From Lewinellaceae bacterium (GTDB lineage Bacteria; Bacteroidota; Bacteroidia; Chitinophagales; Saprospiraceae), in contig JADJFA010000018.1 in NCBI GenBank assembly GCA_016708875.1, forward strand, positions 45,003 through 109,002: a stretch of 64,000 nucleotides of DNA, read 5' to 3'. Positions 26,005-35,830 of this stretch are shown one piece after another. Each line of letters begins with the position of its first letter. Position 1 is the first letter of the stretch. Below the pieces are notes generated by a model. The model was given only the letters and a program-made list of their open reading frames with translations. It did not search any database and was not told where the DNA came from. Made by a program: the position numbers and the translations under genes.

Positions 26005-28721
26005 ATGAAACACAAACTACTGCTTTCGCTCCTCGTTTTTTTGGCTGCGCCCAGCGCACTATTCGCTACGCACAACCGCGCGGGTGAAATCCATATCGAA
26101 CAAATCGGACCGCTCACCATCCGCGCCACCATCATCACCTGGACGAAAGCGAGCAGTGTAAACGCCGACCGCGATACCCTGGATATCTTCTGGGGTGACG
26201 GTATAAGCCAAAAAGTGCGGCGCTCCAACGGCAATGGCAACCCGCCACAGGGTTTCCCGCTTGCCAACGATATCAAGTACAACACCTATATCGCAGAGCA
26301 TACTTACCCTGGGCCTGATAGTTTCGTGATTTCCATGACCGATCAAAACCGTATTGGAGGTATCATCAATGTGAACCCGCCTGCATCGGACAATGTGCCG
26401 TTTCACATCCAAACCACCTATGTTTTCCAGGATGCTCAGTTTGGCGGTACCAACCACACGCCCTATCTTTTGCAGCCACCGATTGACAATGCTTGTGTGG
26501 GCAAGCCTTACAAACACAACCCCAATGCCTCAGACATTGATGGTGACAGCCTTTCGTACGAACTCATCGTGCCGATGCAAGGTCCTGGCGTGAATGTGCC
26601 CAACTATGCCTTCCCGAACGAGATAATGCCGGGTATAAACAACTCCTTTCAACTCGATCCCGTTTCGGGCGATATTCTTTGGCAATCGCCGCAAGTGCCG
26701 GGTATTTACAATATTGCGTTCACCATTATATCCTGGAGGAAAGGCAAGATCATTGACATCACAATTCGTGATATGCAAATTTTTGTGGCCGCTTGTGACA
26801 ACAACCCACCCGCGGTCCAAACAATTGACAAAATCTGCGTGGTGGCAGGAAATGACGTAACGTTTGGAGTAACAGCAACCGATATTGACTCTACAGATGT
26901 GATTTTGCTGACCGCGTTGGGTGCGCCCTTGACCTCGCCTTTCAGCCCGGCCACCTTCATGGCACCTACTGAATGGAAGAAATCGCCTGTGTCCGGCACA
27001 TTCCACTGGACAACGGCTTGCGAGCATATTTCCAATCAGCCTTATTCGGTTGTTTTCAAAGCCACCGACTCGCTTACTACGCCGCAATTGGCTGATTTAC
27101 ACACCGTTTCTATCAAGGTGGTAGGTCCCTCTCCCGAAGATTTGCAAGCCGACGCCGCACTTGGTAATATTGAACTTAGATGGGCAAAACCTTATGTCTG
27201 TGAGGGGGCGGCGAACAATTATTTCCTTGGATTTTCGGTGTGGCGGCGACAGGGCAGCAACCCATTTGTGCTCGATACCTGCGACCCCGGACTTGAGGGG
27301 AAAGGGTACACCCAGTTGACCGCCATTACCAAAACCGTGCAAAACGGGCGCTATTATTTCAAAGACACGCAGGTGGAACGTGGGTTCACCTACTGCTATC
27401 GGGTGTTGGCAAAATTCGCCCGTGTTTCGGCGGGCGGCTACCCATACAACATCGTGGAAAGCCTGGCTTCCGAAGAGGTCTGCGCTCAACTCCCGCGCGA
27501 TCTTCCGCTTATCACCAATGTCTCGGTGGAAGCCACAGATGTTGCAACAGGAAGATCAGAATCGCATGGTCAAAACCAGTGGGGGGCGATTTGGATACTG
27601 TCATCAATCATGGCCCGTATCGCTACCAGCTGCTTCGGGCGCCCGGGTTTACGGGCGGGGTTTTTACCGAATTGCCCGGCGCTTCCTTTGTCTCTAATAC
27701 TTTTTGGGAGGCCAACGACACCATTTATGAGTTTGACGAAAACCTCAATACCGTGGACGGGCCTTATCGCTACAAAGTTGATTTTTACGTAAAAGGGACC
27801 ACCTTACTCGGCTCTACTCGCGATGCATCGTCGCTCTTTTTAACCGTCGCATCTACTGACCAAACGAACATCCTTTCCTGGGAAGCCAATGTGCCCTGGA
27901 GCAATTACGACTACAAGATTTTCCGAAAAAATGATGTGACGGGCTTGTTCGATCCAATCGGAAATTCGACAACAAAAAAATACGAAGACCGGGGCTTGAT
28001 CAATGGGAAGGAATACTGTTACTATGTGGAGAGTGAGGGAACTTACAGCGTTAGCGGGCTTTTAAACCCCTTATTCAACAAATCCCAAGAGGCCTGTGGC
28101 GTACCCATTGATACGGTTCCACCCTGTCCACCTGTTTTAGCTGTTACAAATTTGTGCGACGATCCAACGGCCAATCCCAGTCCACCTTACCTCAACAAGC
28201 TTTCCTGGACAAACCCCAACGAGGCATGCGGTGGAACGGACGACGCGGTTTCTTACAACATCTGGTACACGCCATTGGAGGGCGAACCGCTGCTGCTGTT
28301 GACCAATCAATCCGGCGCGACCAACATAACTTTCGACCATGCGCTCGAAACGCAACTAGCTGGTTGTTATGCAGTTTCAGCCATTGACTCGGTGGGCAAT
28401 GAGAGTCTGTTGAGCAATCTTTTTTGTGTGGATAATTGCCCGAACTACGAACTTCCCAATGCTTTCACGCCCAATGGCGATGGGGCAAATGACATTTATA
28501 CGCCTTTTCCCGGCTGGCGATTTGTACAAAGCGTAGACATGCAAATCTTCAACCGCTGGGGAAACCTTGTTTTCCAAACTACCGATCCCAACATCAGTTG
28601 GAGCGGCAAGAACGAAGGCGGAAATGAACTGTCCGAGGGCACGTATTTCTTTGTCTGCAAGGTGTACGAAAGCCGTGTGGGCGGGGTGGTTTTGCGAGGT
28701 TGGCTGTTCAGGGTAGGGTAA
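26005..28721 (+). CDS. T9SS type B protein with gliding-motility-associated C-terminal domain, frameshifted
   Basis: About 905 residues. Signal peptide ending ALFATHNRAGEI. The N-terminal region HNRAGEIHIEQIG... is a family commonly seen in Bacteroidota CHU-type proteins. Cadherin-like and fibronectin-like modules follow, then the type B C-terminal domain (LPNAFTPNGDGANDIYTPF ... MQIFNRWGNLVFQT ... GTYFFVCKVYE). A one-base loss at 27551-27553 breaks the frame; restoring it gives ATGKIRIAWSKPVGGDLDTV. Such proteins are secreted through T9SS using PorP/SprF partners; the function is unknown. Confidence 0.85.
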
Positions 28722-29064
28722 TTGAGTTGGTGAGAGGGTAGGGCACAAGCGGATAAATGCTTAGAAGGGATTCACATTCTTTATTGCCAATTGAGTTAAC
28801 TCAAAATTTGAGGTAAATGATCGTAGATCTGTTCCGATAACCGCGCCCTAATATTTACGCATTTGAGGCCTGTAAGTGGAAGTCACTCAGCCCGCATTTG
28901 ATGCAGATAAGGGCAGGGCGATTTTATGAGCTATGGTTGACCGGAACGATTCGCCGAGGGACGAAAAGTTTGAACCTGCATGGTGTAAGACCCCGCAGAA
29001 CCAAAAAGTCCCCGCCGAACGCATCGTTCGACAGGGACAAAAAAGAACTCTATTTATCTATGTA
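28722..29064. other. 343-base gap without a gene
   Basis: Contains a perfect, loop-free 14-base palindrome TTGAGTTAACTCAA at 28791-28804 (operator-like) and the terminator of the leftward stress operon (29008-29038). No coding frame is convincing. Confidence 0.5.
29008..29038 (-). terminator. Rho-independent terminator of the CBS-USP operon
   Basis: Read leftwards, an interrupted stem (GTCCC/GGGAC outer, GAACG/CGTTC inner) is followed by a U5 tract (A5 on the plus strand at 29003-29007). It lies 27 bases after the USP stop codon. Confidence 0.65.
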
Positions 29065-30288
29065 TCAAAGCATGTCGTCATCGGAATGCATAACCAAAAT
29101 GGGAATATCGCTGCTTGTCAGCACCTCATTGGTCACGCTTTTGTGCAGGATGTTGTCCCAAAAAGTGCGATGGTGCGTCACGAACACCATCAGGTCAATC
29201 CGATGAAAAAAAGCATATTCATACAAGGCGCCCACAATGTCTTCGCTCACCATTTTACTAAAAATGAAGGGCTTTTGGTAGTCCGCTTCTTTAAAGCTTG
29301 CTTCAAAACGCTCCCGTTGCGTGTCAAGGTTCTGCTCTCCTCCCGGCCCTACGTGTACAAAATGGATTTGCCCCTCAAAGCGCTTGGCAAACGAAACCGC
29401 CTGCTGCACAGAAAGCGCGTTGAGCGAATCGAAATCGCTGGCATACAGCATATTTTCAAAGCCGGTGAACTCGGCTAATTTGGAAACAAAAAGTACCGGG
29501 CAGTGCGCATTTCTCGACACCTCAATACTCACCGAACCAAAGAGTTTTTTCCCGATTCCCCCACGCCCGGTAGCCCCCATCACGAGGAGATCCGTATGAC
29601 GTGAGTACTCGGCAAGCGCAACATCCGGGGCGCCGTATATGACCTTCGACACAATCTGCGGCGATTTGCTTTTGGATGCAAAAAGTTCGCCAGGCTCTCC
29701 GGCAAATCGGGAGGGAGGTTCGTATTGAACCCCTAACGCACCCATTGTTTCGCTGGTAAAAGCATCTAATTCCGACTGCATTGTTTTCGAATAACTGGAT
29801 AAAAATCCAGAAGCAGACGGCACCGTACCTTCAAAGATGCTGTCCATCGCATACACGACTTCCAGATTGCTGTCCATTTTCTGGGCAATTTTCCAGGCAA
29901 ACCCCAAGGCATTTGCTGAAACCTCGCTCATGTCAACCGCCACGCTAAGCGTGTGCAGGTGGAACAACTTGCTTTTGAAAAGATCTTTGTTTTTCATAAG
30001 TCGGGCGATTTCAGCGACTTCCGGCACATTACCCTGCAATAGGAGCTCCCCCTCAACCATGAGCGCAGGCAGGGCTGTAATCCCGAAAGCCTGCATGGCA
30101 ATAGGGTCAGCAATTTCCAGCACTTTTCCTTCCATGGCATTGGATTCCAATGCCATGTGAACACGGTCCGCCAATAGCCGCGACGATTGAGCGTGCGCAC
30201 CAAATATCTTGATGTGGATTTTGCCACAGCCTTGGCAATTGCCAGTGCAAGCTGCGGAATCAGCGGGAACGCTTGCTATTTCTTTCAT
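29065..30288 (-). CDS. Double universal-stress-protein with thioredoxin-like N-terminus and Cys cluster
   Basis: 407 residues. The N-terminus ACTGNCQGCGK contains a CxxxCxxC cluster. Residues 23-95 match the small Thioredoxin_3-type fold (IHIKIFGAHAQSSRLLADRV ... ITALPALMVEGELLLQGNVPE), but the usual CxxC is replaced by AHAQSS. Two USP domains follow (about 108-265 and 275-405). The first has the ATP-binding GATGRGGIGKKLFGSVS motif and the second lacks it. Cytoplasmic stress/redox sensor or ATP-binding regulator is the likely role. Its start lies two bases beyond the stop of the CBS gene, so CBS and USP form an operon. Confidence 0.8.
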   Translation of the reverse strand: MKEIASVPADSAACTGNCQGCGKIHIKIFGAHAQSSRLLADRVHMALESNAMEGKVLEIADPIAMQAFGITALPALMVEGELLLQGNVPEVAEIARLMKNKDLFKSKLFHLHTLSVAVDMSEVSANALGFAWKIAQKMDSNLEVVYAMDSIFEGTVPSASGFLSSYSKTMQSELDAFTSETMGALGVQYEPPSRFAGEPGELFASKSKSPQIVSKVIYGAPDVALAEYSRHTDLLVMGATGRGGIGKKLFGSVSIEVSRNAHCPVLFVSKLAEFTGFENMLYASDFDSLNALSVQQAVSFAKRFEGQIHFVHVGPGGEQNLDTQRERFEASFKEADYQKPFIFSKMVSEDIVGALYEYAFFHRIDLMVFVTHHRTFWDNILHKSVTNEVLTSSDIPILVMHSDDDML

Positions 30289-30290
30289 AA

Positions 30291-30752
30291 TCAGTCCTTG
30301 TTTTCATACACCAAACTTGAGTCAGCGGGTACTTGCTTCGACAAAGCATTCATAATATCATACGGTGTAAGCATGCCCACCAACTCCCCATCTTCTACTA
30401 CTGGCAAGGCGTGGAAACGGTTGATCAGGAAAATTTCAAGCGCAACGTTGATGCGGTCGTCGGGAGCAACTTTGCCGAGTTTTTTGATCATGATTTCTTT
30501 TACATGCGTGCGCTCAAGCCGCAATTGATTCACATATTTGTCTTCTTCGTAGTGCGAGGCGCCGCCCATGAAAAATTCGAAGTCAGATCGGCTGACGATC
30601 CCCACTATTTCACGGAAATGCACCACAGGAATGTGGTGAAACTTGTGCGCATCAAATATTTCTTTGACTTGAGTAAGGTTATCTTCTGGAGCGACCGTTA
30701 TCAAATGCTTGTGGTCGGTCATGAGGGAAGAGATAGGTGCGAAGATGTTCAT
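30291..30752 (-). CDS. CBS-domain pair protein
   Basis: 153 residues consisting of two CBS domains (ISSLMTDHKHLITVAPEDNL ... HHIPVVHFREIVGIVSRSD, and VKEIMIKKLGKVAPDDRI ... HALPVVEDGELVGMLTPYDIM). CBS pairs bind adenine nucleotides and report energy charge. First gene of the leftward CBS-USP operon, divergent from the receiver-Crp regulator with an FNR-like box between them. No catalytic domain is attached. Confidence 0.88.
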   Translation of the reverse strand: MNIFAPISSLMTDHKHLITVAPEDNLTQVKEIFDAHKFHHIPVVHFREIVGIVSRSDFEFFMGGASHYEEDKYVNQLRLERTHVKEIMIKKLGKVAPDDRINVALEIFLINRFHALPVVEDGELVGMLTPYDIMNALSKQVPADSSLVYENKD

Positions 30753-30845
30753 AATCGAAATTGAAATTTATTTATGCAGTTGAATGATGATGCAAAGATG
30801 CCCCTTCCCCACTCGCAGCGGGAATGACGGCGGTTACCGAATCAA

Positions 30846-30889
30846 TTGATTGAAATCATTGATAGGCATGAGGAAGGTTTCTAACTTTG
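30846..30889 (+). promoter_or_regulatory. FNR-like box and promoter of the receiver-Crp gene
   Basis: TTGAT-TGAA-ATCAT (30846-30859) matches the FNR consensus TTGAT-N4-ATCAA at nine of ten positions. Downstream, TTG (30860-30862), 19 bases and TAACTTTG (30882-30889) fit a Bacteroidota -33/-7 promoter. A start point about seven bases past the -7 element would put the box near -43, close to the class II FNR position, and the mRNA leader would be nearly absent. Confidence 0.55.
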
Positions 30890-30896
30890 CTGTGAT

Positions 30897-31936
30897 ATGA
30901 AACGAATCCTTGTTATCGAAGACAATTCGGATGTCCGCGAGAATCTCGCCGAGATCCTGACCCTTAGTGGCTACGAAGCTATTACGGCCGAAAACGGCAA
31001 AGTCGGTGCAGCCAAAGCTCAGGCAGAACTTCCTGACCTCATTTTGTGCGACATCATGATGCCCGAACTGGACGGCTACGGGGTATTGCACATCCTCAGT
31101 CGGCAGGCAAGTACTACCGACATCCCTTTCATCTTTCTAACGGCAAAAGCCGAAAAGGAGGATTTCCGACGGGGCATGTCGCTGGGGGCAGACGACTATA
31201 TCACGAAACCATTCGATGATGTGGTGTTGCTGCAAACCATCGAAAACCGTTTGAAAAAGAGTGAACGGCTTCGCGTCGCCTCAGAACAGTCGAGCGGTTC
31301 GCTCGACCGTTTTATTGACGAAGCCCGAGCCATGGAGGCCATCAAACACCTTTCTGAAATCGCGAGGTGCGGCACTACAAGAAAAAAGACGTTGTGTTCC
31401 GCGAAGGAGAACACCCGCGTTGGCTTTACTTTGTAGAAAGCGGCAAGGTCAAAGTGTTCAAAACCAGCGAAGATGGCCGCGAACTCATTGTGAAAGTGGC
31501 ACAAACCGGCGACTTTCTGGGCTTTTTAGCCTTGTTCAAAGAAGATGCCTACCCGGAAAGTGCTGCCGCACTGGAAGATTGCAGCATCAAACTAGTGCCC
31601 AAGCAGGACTTTGCGGCCCTTGTATTTGGCAACCGCGATGTGAACGCCCGGTTCATCAAAATGCTCGCAGGCCATATCGCCGAGCGCGAGCAGCAACTGA
31701 TCGAACTGGCCTACAACTCAGTACGCAAACGCGTTGCCACTACGCTCACCCATCTTTGCGATCAAAGTGGCCCGGTTATCCATCTGCTGCGCGAAGACCT
31801 TGCTGCCCTTGCAGGCACAGCCAAAGAAACCCTCATCCGTACCCTCACCGATTTCAAAAACGAAAACATGGTGGACATTAAAGATGGGGTGGTGACGGTG
31901 CTTAAGCTGGAGAAGCTTCGGGAGATGCCGAATTGA
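30897..31936 (+). CDS. Receiver - Crp/Fnr fusion transcriptional regulator, frameshifted
   Basis: About 346 residues. Residues 1-125 are a CheY-like receiver (RILVIEDNSDVRENL, phospho-Asp in LILCDIMMPELDGYG, Lys in DYITKPFDD). A short linker leads to a cyclic-nucleotide-binding fold (VVFREGEHPRWLYFVESGKVKVF ... GDFLGFLALF) and an HTH_Crp (LLREDLAALAGTAKETLIRTLTDFKNE). A base is missing at about 31361-31364; restoring it joins HLSEIA to EVRHYKKKD. The protein probably couples two-component phosphorylation to Crp/Fnr-type DNA binding and controls the surrounding stress genes. No Cys cluster for a 4Fe-4S centre is seen, so oxygen would have to be sensed upstream, by the kinase. Confidence 0.82.
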
Positions 31937-31943
31937 GTGGGTG

Positions 31944-32120
31944 ATTTTGATTGATGATTGATGAATACATGAGTGTTGATTTTTGATGGAATTGAAGATT
32001 GGGGTATTTACGATGTACGATTTAGCCAACTTATCGTGATAAATCATCCATAAAACATCAAAAAATCACCCATTCCATCAACAATCAACACTCATGTATT
32101 CATCAATCATCAATCAAAAT
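31944..32120. mobile_element. MITE-like inverted-repeat element, copy A
   Basis: Arms of 38 bases, with ATTGATGAATACATGAGTG in the left arm (31944-31981) and the complement in 32083-32120. The interior holds AGATTGGGGTATTTACGATG at 31996-32015. Copy B at 34135-34308 has the same arms with the interior reversed. No coding capacity. It starts seven bases after the regulator stop codon. Confidence 0.7.
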
Positions 32121-32164
32121 AGCCCTGCCCAAATATCTAAATATCCCAACAACTCAATCTCCCT

Positions 32165-33265
32165 ATGCGCTACGCTTTTGCATTTCTCCTCCTTGCCCAT
32201 GGCCTGATCCACCTGATGGGTTTTGCCAAAGCATTCAAATACGCAGAAATCAGCCAACTTACACAACCCATTTCGCGGACTGCTGGCGTTTTTTGGTTGC
32301 TTGCCGCAGTGTTGTTTCTGGTGGCTACCGCAATGTTTTTTCTCCAAAAAGACAATTGGTGGATGTTTGCGCTTCCTGCGGTTTTACTTTCTCAGGGGCT
32401 CATTTTTATTAGTTGGCAGGATGCTAAATTTGGCACCATCGCCAATGTGCTGATCTTGATTGCTACGATTGTTGGATATGGAACCTGGAGTTATTACAAG
32501 CAGTATAAAAACGAAGTGGACAACGGATTGGTTGTTGCTGCCTCGATTCCCGAGTCAATATTGACCGAAGCGGATATGCAACATTTGCCGGAACTAGTGC
32601 GCAAATACCTTCGATACAGCGGAGCCGTCGGCAAGCCAAAAGTGAATAATTTTAAAGTTGAATTCGTGGGCCAAATCAGAAAGAATGAGCAGAGTGAATG
32701 GATGCCCTTTACCTCCGAGCAACACAATTTCATGGAGCCTGCCACCCGGCTGTTTTTTATGAAGGCATCCATGAAACACCTCCCAGTGGCCGGGTTTCAC
32801 CGCTTCAATAATGGGAATGCCGATATGGATATCCGATTGCTTTCCCTTTTTAAAGTGCAATACCAGTCCGGGAAAGAAATGGCTATTTCAGAAACGGTTA
32901 CTTTCTTCAACGACATGTGCTGCATGGCGCCTGCCACCTTGATTGACAAAAGGGTACAATGGCAGGAAGCAGAAGGAAATAAGGTGAAAGCCTCCTTTAC
33001 CAATAATGACATAACGATCAGCGCTCAGCTGTTTTTTAATGATCAGGGAGCTTTGGTCAATTTTGTTTCGGAAGACAGGTATGCTGTTTCTGATGACAAT
33101 AGTTTCAAACAACTCCCCTGGTCAACACCCTTGAAAGATAATAAAGTGATAAACGGGCATAATCTTGCAGGGTACGCAGAAACGATTTATGCTTACCCGG
33201 AAGGCGATTTGTGTTATGGTACTTTCAGGCTTTCCAATATTGAGTACAATTGCAAGCGTTTTTAA
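32165..33265 (+). CDS. Membrane protein of DUF6544/DUF6920 type
   Basis: 366 residues. Four membrane helices lie in the first 115 residues (MRYAFAFLLLAHGLIHLMGFAKAF, then three more). A soluble C-terminal domain carries ILTEADMQHLPELVRKYLRYSGAVGKPKV, a pattern I associate with the DUF6544/DUF6920 group, and ends NLAGYAETIYAYPEGDLCYGTFRLSNIEYNC. The exact family number is uncertain and the function unknown. Nine bases separate it from the ATP-cone gene, so they are co-transcribed. Confidence 0.6.
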   Translation: MRYAFAFLLLAHGLIHLMGFAKAFKYAEISQLTQPISRTAGVFWLLAAVLFLVATAMFFLQKDNWWMFALPAVLLSQGLIFISWQDAKFGTIANVLILIATIVGYGTWSYYKQYKNEVDNGLVVAASIPESILTEADMQHLPELVRKYLRYSGAVGKPKVNNFKVEFVGQIRKNEQSEWMPFTSEQHNFMEPATRLFFMKASMKHLPVAGFHRFNNGNADMDIRLLSLFKVQYQSGKEMAISETVTFFNDMCCMAPATLIDKRVQWQEAEGNKVKASFTNNDITISAQLFFNDQGALVNFVSEDRYAVSDDNSFKQLPWSTPLKDNKVINGHNLAGYAETIYAYPEGDLCYGTFRLSNIEYNCKRF

Positions 33266-33274
33266 TAGCACTCC

Positions 33275-34105
33275 ATGCAGGTCACAAAATCTTCCGGGCT
33301 AACAGAAGCATTCAATGCGGAAAAACTGCGTCGCTCCTTGCGCCGCTCAGGCGCGGATGAAGCAATCATTGAACAAATACTGGAAGACCTCGAAGGGCAA
33401 TGGTACGAAGGCATCAGTACCAAGTCCATTTTCAAACGCGCATTCAAGATGCTGAAACGACGGCACCGACCCGCCGCAGCCCGATACACCTTGAAGCAAG
33501 CCATGTTCGATTTTGGTCCCTCGGGATTTCCATTTGAAGATTTTTTTGCCGAGGTATTGAAAAGCCTTGGTTATCAGGTACAAGTACGCCAATTACTGCC
33601 TGGCGTGTGCGTCCAACATGAAATGGACGTGATCGCTGAAAACGCTGACACGCTGATTTGGGTTGAATGCAAATACCATCCAATGGCCGGGTCGGTAAGC
33701 AACATAAAAATACCCTTGTACATCCATTCGCGGTTTCGTGATTTGGAACAATATTGGGAAAAAAATCAGGCCGGAAAAAAGAGCCAAAAAATAGAAGGCT
33801 GGATCGTGACGAACACCCGTTTTTCCGACGACGCAATGGACTACGGACGCTGTGCGGGAATGCACTTAGTCGGTTGGAACTACCCCGCAAAAGGAAGTCT
33901 CCGGGAAATGGTAGACGAGGCAAAACTGCACCCCGTCACCTGTCTCACCCTCCTGACACGCCAGGAAAAAAACAGGCTGCTTGAACACAACATCATCCTG
34001 AGCAAAGCGCTCAGCAAACCCGGCAGATGGTCAGATTTTCTGCACCTTTCGAATGAACGCCGGGATAAGGTAATGCGGGAGGCGAGTACGCTTTGTCAAA
34101 TGTGA
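33275..34105 (+). CDS. ATP-cone plus restriction-endonuclease-like (Mrr-type) domain protein
   Basis: 276 residues. Residues 1-85 form an ATP-cone (QVTKSSGLTEAFNAEKLRRSLRRSGADEAIIEQIL), the nucleotide-sensing module of NrdR and ribonucleotide reductases. Residues 90-200 carry a PD-(D/E)xK-like core: FPFEDFFAEVLKSLGYQVQVRQ, then HEMDVIAENADTLIWVECKYHP, with Asp and ECK as catalytic residues. Proteins of this build occur in bacterial stress islands with USP and PEP synthase genes (recollection, not checked). It could be a nucleotide-gated nuclease; substrate unknown. No partner methylase is nearby, so a restriction-modification role is unlikely. Confidence 0.72.
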   Translation: MQVTKSSGLTEAFNAEKLRRSLRRSGADEAIIEQILEDLEGQWYEGISTKSIFKRAFKMLKRRHRPAAARYTLKQAMFDFGPSGFPFEDFFAEVLKSLGYQVQVRQLLPGVCVQHEMDVIAENADTLIWVECKYHPMAGSVSNIKIPLYIHSRFRDLEQYWEKNQAGKKSQKIEGWIVTNTRFSDDAMDYGRCAGMHLVGWNYPAKGSLREMVDEAKLHPVTCLTLLTRQEKNRLLEHNIILSKALSKPGRWSDFLHLSNERRDKVMREASTLCQM

Positions 34106-34134
34106 ATCCTGAATTTTACGCATTCTGTGGTTTG

Positions 34135-34308
34135 TTTGATTGATGATTGATGAATACATGAGTGTTGATTTTTGATGGACATGGGTGATTTTTGATTTTT
34201 TATGGATGATTTATCACAATGAGTAAGCTAAATCATCCATCGTAAATACCCCAATCTGCCATGTCCATCAAAAATCAACACTCATGTATTCATCAATCAT
34301 CAATCAAA
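34135..34308. mobile_element. MITE-like inverted-repeat element, copy B, interior reversed
   Basis: Perfect 50-base arms (34135-34184 and 34259-34308), the most perfect palindrome in the window. The interior contains CATCGTAAATACCCCAATCT (34238-34257), the reverse complement of the interior of copy A, so the element sits in the opposite orientation. Confidence 0.75.
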
Positions 34309-34345
34309 ATAGCCCAACAATTGCAACCGTTTTTAATATCTACCT

Positions 34346-35623
34346 ATGGACTGGCTACAATCACTTTCCGCGTACCTGAATCCCGCCCTGATCAGTCTGA
34401 TCGTATCGGCTGGCATTGGCCTGATCATCGGGTTGGAGCGGGAATTCAACACCCGGGAGGATCCTGCCCATGTGGGCGGCATCCGCACCTTTGTGTTGGC
34501 CGCGATTTTGGGCAATGTGGCAGAATGGGCTTCAAATCACACGTCTCCAGTGCTGCTCATTGCGGTGTTGGCGGGTTTCTTTTTGTTGGTTTGTGTAGCC
34601 TATTATGTGCAGGCACAAAATGGAAAAATCGGTCTGACGACAGAGTTGGCTTTGTTACTGACCTTTCTTTTGGGCGTAGCCGTTTCAAAAGGCCTGATGC
34701 AGGAATCGCTGGCAGTGGTGGTGTTGATGACTGCCGTGCTGTCGCTCAAAGACGAGTTGCATGGTTTTATCCAGAAAATTACGGAAGAGGAGTTGTTTGC
34801 TTTCATCAAGTTCATCGTGCTGGCTTTGCTCATTTTGCCCATGTTGCCTACAGAACCATTCGGGCCGGACAACTTGCTGACGCCGAGGGATTTGGGATAT
34901 ATCGTGGTTTTGGTGCTTTCCATCAGTTTTACGGGCTATTTGTTGCTGAAATTTGGCAGTCCGCAAAAAGGCATTTTGTTGACCTCCATTATCGGAGGCT
35001 TGTTCTCCTCCACTTTAATCGCCTGGGTTTTTTCTGCTAAAAGCAGGGAACGGCCAGACCTCTCATCTGCCTATGGCTCCGGGATAGTGTTGGCGTCCAC
35101 GATCATGTTTGTTCGTGTATTTATTTGGGCTGCCATCTTTGCTTTTCCTGTTGCGAAGGATTTATTTCTTCCGCTTTTGCTGATGCTCTTGGTCAGTTTG
35201 GTACCTACCTGGAAGGTGCTTCGAGATCATAAAAAGGAAGAGGATGCCGCCCCGCTCATTCCCGGCAATCCATTGGACATCAAAAACGCCATCTTTTTTG
35301 TATTTCTTTATATTGGCATCACCTTGCTCATGTCGGCTTCCCGCCAATGGCTCACCCCGGCAATGACCTATCTTTCTGGTGCGGTGGCGGGCATTGCCGA
35401 CATTGACGCCATTTCTATTTCCACCGCAAAATGGGCGAGCACTACTATCGGACAAACCCGCGAAGCCGCCATCATCATTTTGCTTGCGGTAATGTCCAAT
35501 TCGCTCTTCAAATGGTTGGTAAGTGTATTTAGGGGCCATCAAGCTTTGCGCAAGCCTGTTGGGATTGGCTTTGGCCTGGTGCTGCTGGTGGGAACAGGAT
35601 GGCTACTGTGGTGGGTGGTTTAG
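34346..35623 (+). CDS. MgtC/DUF4010 family membrane protein
   Basis: 425 residues with about eleven hydrophobic helices. The N-terminal GLIIGLEREFNTREDPAHVGGIRTFVLAAILGNVAE is the MgtC/SapB signature, and the second half is the DUF4010 domain (SGAVAGIADIDAISISTAKWA). An inner-membrane protein; MgtC relatives modulate magnesium and acid stress or ATP synthase, and the full-length DUF4010 function is unknown. It follows MITE-like copy B within the stress island. Confidence 0.85.
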   Translation: MDWLQSLSAYLNPALISLIVSAGIGLIIGLEREFNTREDPAHVGGIRTFVLAAILGNVAEWASNHTSPVLLIAVLAGFFLLVCVAYYVQAQNGKIGLTTELALLLTFLLGVAVSKGLMQESLAVVVLMTAVLSLKDELHGFIQKITEEELFAFIKFIVLALLILPMLPTEPFGPDNLLTPRDLGYIVVLVLSISFTGYLLLKFGSPQKGILLTSIIGGLFSSTLIAWVFSAKSRERPDLSSAYGSGIVLASTIMFVRVFIWAAIFAFPVAKDLFLPLLLMLLVSLVPTWKVLRDHKKEEDAAPLIPGNPLDIKNAIFFVFLYIGITLLMSASRQWLTPAMTYLSGAVAGIADIDAISISTAKWASTTIGQTREAAIIILLAVMSNSLFKWLVSVFRGHQALRKPVGIGFGLVLLVGTGWLLWWVV

Positions 35624-35830
35624 AATTCAGCGGTGCATCTGAGGCCGGATTAACCTGAATTGGGCTGCATTTTCTACTTTTTAATGCAATCTTGCCGTAT
35701 GGGGAAATATCGCAGGATTTTGGCAGCAGAGGTACTGATTGGATGCCTGTTTCATTTTCAGAATCTCCACCATAACTAAAACAGCCTTGGTTCCTCCTAC
35801 CTTCCATGACCTTTGCCAAAATCACAGGCC

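Noticed and set aside
34137..34308. ATTGATGAATACATGAG repeats as a possible CRISPR array
   Set aside because: Copies are inverted rather than direct and are not regularly spaced, and no cas genes are present.
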